Below are positions 34,587-38,949 of a stretch of 38,949 nucleotides of DNA, piece after piece. The translations under genes and the position numbers were made by a program. Within the stretch, counting starts at the first letter, position 1, and the number at the start of each line of letters is the position of its first letter. The notes under the pieces are model-generated. The model saw only the letters and a program-made list of their open reading frames with translations. It had not been told where the DNA came from and did no database searches. Origin of the DNA: Candidatus Nanopelagicales bacterium (GTDB taxonomy: Bacteria; Actinomycetota; Actinomycetes; S36-B12; CAIYMF01); assembly GCA_025456065.1 (NCBI GenBank), contig JALOLH010000049.1, positions 1-38,949 on the forward strand, read 5' to 3'.

Positions 34587-36779
34587 TCAGCTGCCGGGAG
34601 GTGACTCGACCAGGCCCAGCGACCGGGCCCGCGCGACCGCCTCGTCCCGGGAGGAGACGGCCAACTTGCGGTAGATGGACTGCGCGTGGGTCTTGATCGT
34701 GGTCTGCGAGAGGAACAGGTGCTCGCCGATCTGCTGGAACGTCAGCCGGCTCGGCAGGAACTGCAGCACCCGCAGCTCCGCGGCGGTCAGCGCACCCGCC
34801 GACACGCCGTGGACCTGCATGGTGCCGAGCACCGCCTCGGTGTCGGCGAGGTACTCGCCGAGCAGGGTGTCGGCCAGATCCGGTCCCAGATGGGCCTTGG
34901 CCTCGATGCACAGCGTGCGGGCAAGTCCGCCGTCACCGAGCAGGATCGCGGCTCTGGCCTGCACGAGCGGGCCGGCCACGGCGAACCACGGGGCGATCCG
35001 GCGCACCCGACCGGTGAGCCGCCGCGCGGTCCCGAGGGTGACCCGCGCCTCGTCCTTGCTGCCCCGCGCGGCCTGGAGCAGCGCCAGGGCCGTGATCGCT
35101 GAGGCCGAGGTCGCGAGGCGGTCCAGGCCGTGCCGTTGGACGAGGTCTCCGGCGCGCGCGATCAGCGGCCCCCCGGTCGCCCAGTCGTCGGCCAGCAGGG
35201 CGAGCATGCCCTGCCAGGCCAGGGCGTTCGCCTCGATGACGTGGACCCCGAGCGCGCGGCCCAGGTGCTCTGCCTGCTGCAGGCTCGCCTGGCCATCGTG
35301 CAGGCGGCCGGTCAGGGTCAGGCCGATGCCCTCGTTGAGGAACGCCGCGGCGCGGAAGCCCGATTCGGGGGGCAGCCCGCGCTGGACGCCGCGGCAGAGC
35401 TCGATCATGTCCCGGAGACCGCCCTCGCAGATCGTGGCCACGATGGCCGCCAGGCTGGCCGCGTACTCGTCGAACGGGATCCGGCTGCGCCAGTCCCAGC
35501 CCGCGTGGGCCTCGGCAGCCAGCCTCCACCTGGTCATCCGGTCCGGGTCGCCGGTCTGCAGCCCGAGCCAGGCCGCGGCCAGCGTCAGCCACCGTTCGGA
35601 CCGGATCTGCACGTCGTCGAGGTCGGCCAACCAGGAGCTGAGCCGGTCCGGGTGGCCGGAGGCGATGCACGCCGGGACCCCCGCCCAGACCAGCGCCCCG
35701 GCGCGCTCGAGGTGCCCGGCCGCCTTGGCGTGCCGGATGGCGGGGTCCAGCCCACCCCGGGCCTCGAACCAGGACGAGGCCCGCAGGTGCAGCTCGGGCG
35801 CCAGCCATGGCTCGTGCTCCTCGAGCTCGGCCAGCAGGGCATCGACGAGCAGGTGGTGGTACCGGTACCGGCGCCCCTCGGGATCGAGTGCCACGACGAG
35901 CGCCAGCTGGTGGCCGAGCCCGGACAGCACGGTCGCTGCGTCGTCGCGCTCCAGGACGGCGTCGCACAGGGGGGCGTCGAGCTCGTCGAGGATGGAGGTC
36001 CGCCGCAGGAACTCGCGCGTGGGGTCGGGGATGTCGGCGAGGACCTCAGCGCGAAGGTAGTCCACGACGAACCGGTCCCGGCCCGGGTGCGAGACGGAGG
36101 TGCTCCCGGCTCCGACCCGCTCTCGGCGTCGCAGGATGGACAGGGCCATCAGGTACAACCCCACCGGCCATCCCTCGGCCCGTTCGACGAGGTCCGTGGC
36201 GACGGCCCCTGTCCCACTGGCGCCGAGGCCCAGGCCCGCGAGCAGGCGCAGGCTCTCGACCTCGTCGAAGGCGAGATCCGCCGGCCCGAACTCGAGCAGA
36301 CGACCCTCGGCCCGCGTCCGAGCCAGCCACGCCGGCGGCTCCTCCCGGGTGAGCAGCGCGAGCTGGCAGTCCTCTGGGAGGCCGTCGGCGACCGCCTGCA
36401 GCACCACGTGGCACTCCGGTCGGGTGAGCAGGTGGACGTCATCGACGACCAGCACGTACTCGCGCTCGCGGCTGGCGGCCAGTGAGGTCAGCGCCGGGAG
36501 CAGCAGGGCGGAGAACCCCGGCTCCGCCCCGGTGACCACGGCTCGCATGTCGCCGCCGGCCGGCACGATCGACTCGAGCGCGTCGATGAGCCGTAGGGCC
36601 AGCGCTGCGGGGTCGTCGAGGAACCGCGCGATGCGCACCACGGCATGGGGGCGCGGATCCGCATCGGCCCACTGGGACGCGAGGGAGGACTTGCCGAACC
36701 CCGCTCCCGCTCGGAGGAGCACCACCGGGACATCGCGGTGGTCGTGCAGGCGCCGCAGCAGCGCCTCGCGCTCGACCAT
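34587..36779 (-). CDS. Large ATP-binding LuxR-family regulator (MalT/LAL type)
   Basis: The product has about 730 residues. The N-terminal STAND ATPase has a Walker A GAGFGKSSLA and Walker B YVLVVDDVHLL, then winged-helix and alpha-helical repeat regions (about 280-640) that usually bind the inducer. The C-terminal LuxR helix-turn-helix is LTAAELRVLQFLPSRLTFQQ followed by IGEHLFLSQTTIKTHAQSIY. This is a single-polypeptide transcription activator that oligomerises with ATP. Upstream in-frame GTG codons (to 36908) could extend it, but ATG 36779 begins MVEREALLRRL, directly before the ATPase. An 18-base perfect palindrome lies just upstream. Its targets are unknown; the divergent small gene and the flanking kinase-flippase gene are candidates. 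Confidence 0.87.
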   Translation of the reverse strand: MVEREALLRRLHDHRDVPVVLLRAGAGFGKSSLASQWADADPRPHAVVRIARFLDDPAALALRLIDALESIVPAGGDMRAVVTGAEPGFSALLLPALTSLAASREREYVLVVDDVHLLTRPECHVVLQAVADGLPEDCQLALLTREEPPAWLARTRAEGRLLEFGPADLAFDEVESLRLLAGLGLGASGTGAVATDLVERAEGWPVGLYLMALSILRRRERVGAGSTSVSHPGRDRFVVDYLRAEVLADIPDPTREFLRRTSILDELDAPLCDAVLERDDAATVLSGLGHQLALVVALDPEGRRYRYHHLLVDALLAELEEHEPWLAPELHLRASSWFEARGGLDPAIRHAKAAGHLERAGALVWAGVPACIASGHPDRLSSWLADLDDVQIRSERWLTLAAAWLGLQTGDPDRMTRWRLAAEAHAGWDWRSRIPFDEYAASLAAIVATICEGGLRDMIELCRGVQRGLPPESGFRAAAFLNEGIGLTLTGRLHDGQASLQQAEHLGRALGVHVIEANALAWQGMLALLADDWATGGPLIARAGDLVQRHGLDRLATSASAITALALLQAARGSKDEARVTLGTARRLTGRVRRIAPWFAVAGPLVQARAAILLGDGGLARTLCIEAKAHLGPDLADTLLGEYLADTEAVLGTMQVHGVSAGALTAAELRVLQFLPSRLTFQQIGEHLFLSQTTIKTHAQSIYRKLAVSSRDEAVARARSLGLVESPPGS

Positions 36780-36781
36780 GC

Positions 36782-36799
36782 CCACGGCCGCGGCCGTGG
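36782..36799. promoter_or_regulatory. 18-base perfect palindrome upstream of the LuxR gene
   Basis: CCACGGCCGCGGCCGTGG is fully self-complementary and ends 2 bases before the proposed LuxR start, in the gap shared with the divergent small gene. It could be an operator. It is also the sort of GC palindrome expected by chance in this composition, and lies inside the coding region if the LuxR gene starts further upstream. Confidence 0.25.
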
Positions 36800-36888
36800 T
36801 GGAGCCGTCGTGGAGCACCCCGGAATCGTAGACGTCCGGGGCCGATGGGCCCTCCTCGAGCGTCGGCCCAACTCGTCCGGCGCGGAGG

Positions 36889-37461
36889 ATGCCCGACCCG
36901 ACCCGCACGTGCTCTGCTCGGGGGGTGCAGGTGCCGGTCGCAGGCGAGATGTACGTCCACGTGGCGCGTGGGCTGCGCTTCGACGGCCAGGTGCTGACCC
37001 TCATGGACCTGGCACCGTCGACCATCTGGGCGGCGGCGACCCCCGCGGCTGCCATGGGCTACCTGCCCACGGGCGCCTACCTGGACCGGTGGGCAGAGTG
37101 GGCACGGCGGTCGCGCCGGCCGGGGGCGAGCAGGGCCAGGGGCACGCTGTCACTGCTGGACGCCGACGCGCGCCTGGCCGGGCCGGCGGTCGTCGGACTG
37201 CGCAACCCCCACGTGACCGCTGACGGGCTGGCCTATGACGTGGAGGTCCAGGAGGGCATGGTCCCCGCCGAGTCCGGCGCCTGCCTGCTGTTCCTCGAGC
37301 TGGACCCGGCCCCCTCGGGTGACGCCCCCGTGCGAGCGGATGCACCACCCGCCGGACCGCAGGTCGGCCAACCTCCTGAGGGGCCACCCGCGGGCCACGG
37401 ATCAGACGTAGGCGTTCCGCCGCAGCCACGACATGGCCTGGGAGCACCACAGCGGCGGTAG
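36889..37461 (+). CDS. Uncharacterised protein, divergent from the LuxR gene
   Basis: The frame has 190 residues. The core (about 20-140) reads as a compact beta-rich domain: VARGLRFDGQVLTLMDLAPS, GYLPTGAYLDRWAEWAR, VVGLRNPHVTADGLAYDVEV and ESGACLLFLEL. I recall a family of exported proteins with a similar DGxxLxLxxxAPST...LRDPxxxGDxLTYxVEV layout, so a distant match is possible, but I know no function. Start is uncertain: ATG 36889, GTG 36925 or ATG 36949 are all in frame, and none has a convincing ribosome site. The last 50 residues are Pro/Gly-rich, and the final 60 bases overlap the convergent gene's end, so the true C-terminus may be earlier. Confidence 0.5.
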   Translation: MPDPTRTCSARGVQVPVAGEMYVHVARGLRFDGQVLTLMDLAPSTIWAAATPAAAMGYLPTGAYLDRWAEWARRSRRPGASRARGTLSLLDADARLAGPAVVGLRNPHVTADGLAYDVEVQEGMVPAESGACLLFLELDPAPSGDAPVRADAPPAGPQVGQPPEGPPAGHGSDVGVPPQPRHGLGAPQRR

Positions 37462-38949
37462 GTAGAACGTGACCAGGCGGAAGGCGATGGCGGTGGACAC
37501 CGCGATCGCGCTGGGCACGCCGATCGCCTGCAGGCCGTACGTGTAGCCGGCCTCGGCGACGCCCACGCCCCCCGGGACCGGCAGCATGCCGGCGAACAGG
37601 CTGACGACCGTGTTGACCAGGATCAGCTGGGACAGGGACGCGGACTCGTCGAACGCCGCGAGGCAGATGCCGAGGACGACGGCCTGCACGACCTGGCCAC
37701 CGAGGTTCCCGCCCAGGATCCCCAGGACCTTGCTCGGATGGCGCAGGACATGCAGCGAGGACCGCGCCTGGCTGGCCTGGTCGCGCATCTGGTGGATGAA
37801 CCGTGGGACCTCGCGGCGCACCCGGGCACGCCGCCGCGGGACCGCCAGCGTCACCACCGTCCACACGAGGCCGATCAGCACCGCGAGCGCGAGCAGCGAC
37901 GGATCGCCCGACTCCTCGCTGCCGCTGTCCGAACCGGTGTCGACGGCGGTGGTGAACCCCGGCAGCGAGCTCAGCCCGATGAGCAGCAGCAGGAGGACCT
38001 GCACGACGAAGCCGCCGAAGCCGTCGATCGCGCCCATGGATGTGGCGGCCCCGTACGAGACGCCGAGCCGCTCGAAGAACCGGATCTGCAGCGCGATGCG
38101 TGCCGCGGTGGCCGGCAGGACCAGGGCGATGAACTGGATGGCGTACTGCAGCATCAGGACGGGCAGGTAGGGCAGCCGTCGCAGGCTGGCCCCCAGGGTG
38201 GAGAACGTGAAGAGCACCTGCGCCAGCGGCGCGACGAGCAGGCCGAGCAGCAGGAGGCGGTAGTCCGCTGCCGAGAGCTCCTCGACGACGGCGGCGAGGT
38301 CGACCCCGGCCAGCAGCCCGATGAGCGAGGAGGCGATCACCACCCCGAGGAGCAGCTTGACGAACGAGCCCACGGTCACCCGGCGCAGCTCCACCAGCGG
38401 CGCGGCCTCCGCCCCGGTGCGCTCGATCGCGAGCGTGCGCAGCTCCTCGAGGTCCCACGCCGGCCCCATCGCGCGGCGCAGCGGCGCGCTGAGCACCGGG
38501 TCCTGGACGTAGGGCAGGGCGCTGGTCAGGCCCGCCACGCCGAGGGCCTCGACCGCGCTGCCCACCGCGCGGTCGTTGCCGACGGCGAGCGCCAGCGTGA
38601 CCAGCAGGTGGACGCGGTCGATCATCACCTCGTGCTCGGAGGCTGCGAGCCGGGCGTGCACGAAGTCGGCCAGCGCGGGACTCCCGTCCGGGTCCTGGAC
38701 CAGGTGCCGGCCGGTGATCGTGCGGTGTGCGATGCCCGCCTCGTGCAGCGTCGCCAGCACCCCCCACGCCTGCCCCAGCCAGGCGTCGTCGATCGACTCC
38801 GGGGGCAGGTCGGCCAGCGCCCGGCCCGGGGCCGCGGTCACGAGCAGCGCCTCGCCCTGCGCCGCCTGTCCCGAGGTGACCACGGGGGGCACCGGGACGC
38901 CCGCCCGCTGCGCGAGCAGCGAGATCATCGCCTCGTGCTGCACCCGCTC
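37402..38949 (-). CDS. Second kinase-like/UPF0104 fusion membrane protein (5' end outside window)
   Basis: At least 515 residues are visible and the frame is open at the right edge. It is clearly paralogous to the product encoded at 30091-32511. The kinase-like part keeps QHEAMISLLAQRAGVPVPPV (alpha-C region), but its catalytic loop reads LHEAGIAHRTITGRHLV, with threonine where HRD/HGD has aspartate. PALADFVHARLA keeps the metal-loop aspartate. The UPF0104 membrane domain is nearly superimposable on its relative: [52 protein letters not shown] and the shared end WLRRNAYV. An N-terminal membrane region is expected outside the window. Both copies have lost the catalytic aspartate, pointing to a structural or sensing role for the domain. 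Confidence 0.82.
   Translation of the reverse strand, partial: ERVQHEAMISLLAQRAGVPVPPVVTSGQAAQGEALLVTAAPGRALADLPPESIDDAWLGQAWGVLATLHEAGIAHRTITGRHLVQDPDGSPALADFVHARLAASEHEVMIDRVHLLVTLALAVGNDRAVGSAVEALGVAGLTSALPYVQDPVLSAPLRRAMGPAWDLEELRTLAIERTGAEAAPLVELRRVTVGSFVKLLLGVVIASSLIGLLAGVDLAAVVEELSAADYRLLLLGLLVAPLAQVLFTFSTLGASLRRLPYLPVLMLQYAIQFIALVLPATAARIALQIRFFERLGVSYGAATSMGAIDGFGGFVVQVLLLLLIGLSSLPGFTTAVDTGSDSGSEESGDPSLLALAVLIGLVWTVVTLAVPRRRARVRREVPRFIHQMRDQASQARSSLHVLRHPSKVLGILGGNLGGQVVQAVVLGICLAAFDESASLSQLILVNTVVSLFAGMLPVPGGVGVAEAGYTYGLQAIGVPSAIAVSTAIAFRLVTFYLPPLWCSQAMSWLRRNAYV

Noticed and set aside
37320-37461. The Pro/Gly tail of the plus-strand unknown protein as a separate domain.
   Set aside because: It is low-complexity and its end overlaps the 3' coding end of the convergent membrane protein, so it is more likely read-through of the frame than a domain.

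Overview
This window looks like a chromosomal stretch from a high-GC actinobacterium (Actinomycetota). Codon third positions are almost all G or C, GTG starts are frequent, and many genes overlap as ATGA or GTGA. The conserved core reads on the minus strand from high to low coordinates: a B12-binding protein, sucC, sucD, a DUF6350 membrane protein, purN, purH, a HAD phosphatase, folD, a DUF3017 protein, rsgA and mdh. I recall a similar order around sucCD, purNH, folD and mdh in Streptomyces. The lactate-dehydrogenase-like malate dehydrogenase suggests a lineage other than Streptomyces, but I cannot name a genus. All family calls come from reading the translations; no search was run.

Layout. 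1-1750 is an accessory-looking flank: the tail of an epimerase-like gene, a decayed DUF6994-like gene, a membrane-anchored CBM6-like protein, then tRNA-Lys. 1894-5484 holds an alpha/beta hydrolase and a DUF2207-lemA pair. 5557-10190 is a nitrogen module: carbamate kinase and a broken agmatine deiminase on the minus strand, diverging from a fused urease gamma/beta gene and a divergent urease alpha gene, with no urease accessory genes in view. 10189-11937 holds a partial tandem duplication, an aldo/keto reductase and thpR. 12177-19048 is the housekeeping block from mdh to purN. 19071-25362 is a four-gene envelope-glycan cassette (GT-C, GT2, UPF0104 flippase-like and a GT4-methyltransferase fusion) lying between DUF6350 and purN. 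25419-30049 is DUF6350, sucD, sucC and the B12-binding protein.

30091-38949 carries two large paralogous membrane proteins that join a degenerate protein-kinase-like domain to a UPF0104/MprF-like membrane domain. Between them lie a K+ channel, a decayed peptidoglycan-binding protein, a SHOCT-domain membrane protein, a MalT-like LuxR regulator and an unrecognised small protein.

The points most worth a second look are: the accessory-free divergent urease beside agmatine deiminase and carbamate kinase; the paired pseudokinase-flippase proteins; the glycan cassette with its GT4-methyltransferase fusion; a 13-codon leader ORF before rsgA; a set of apparently leaderless genes; and several genes broken by single-base losses or an internal deletion.
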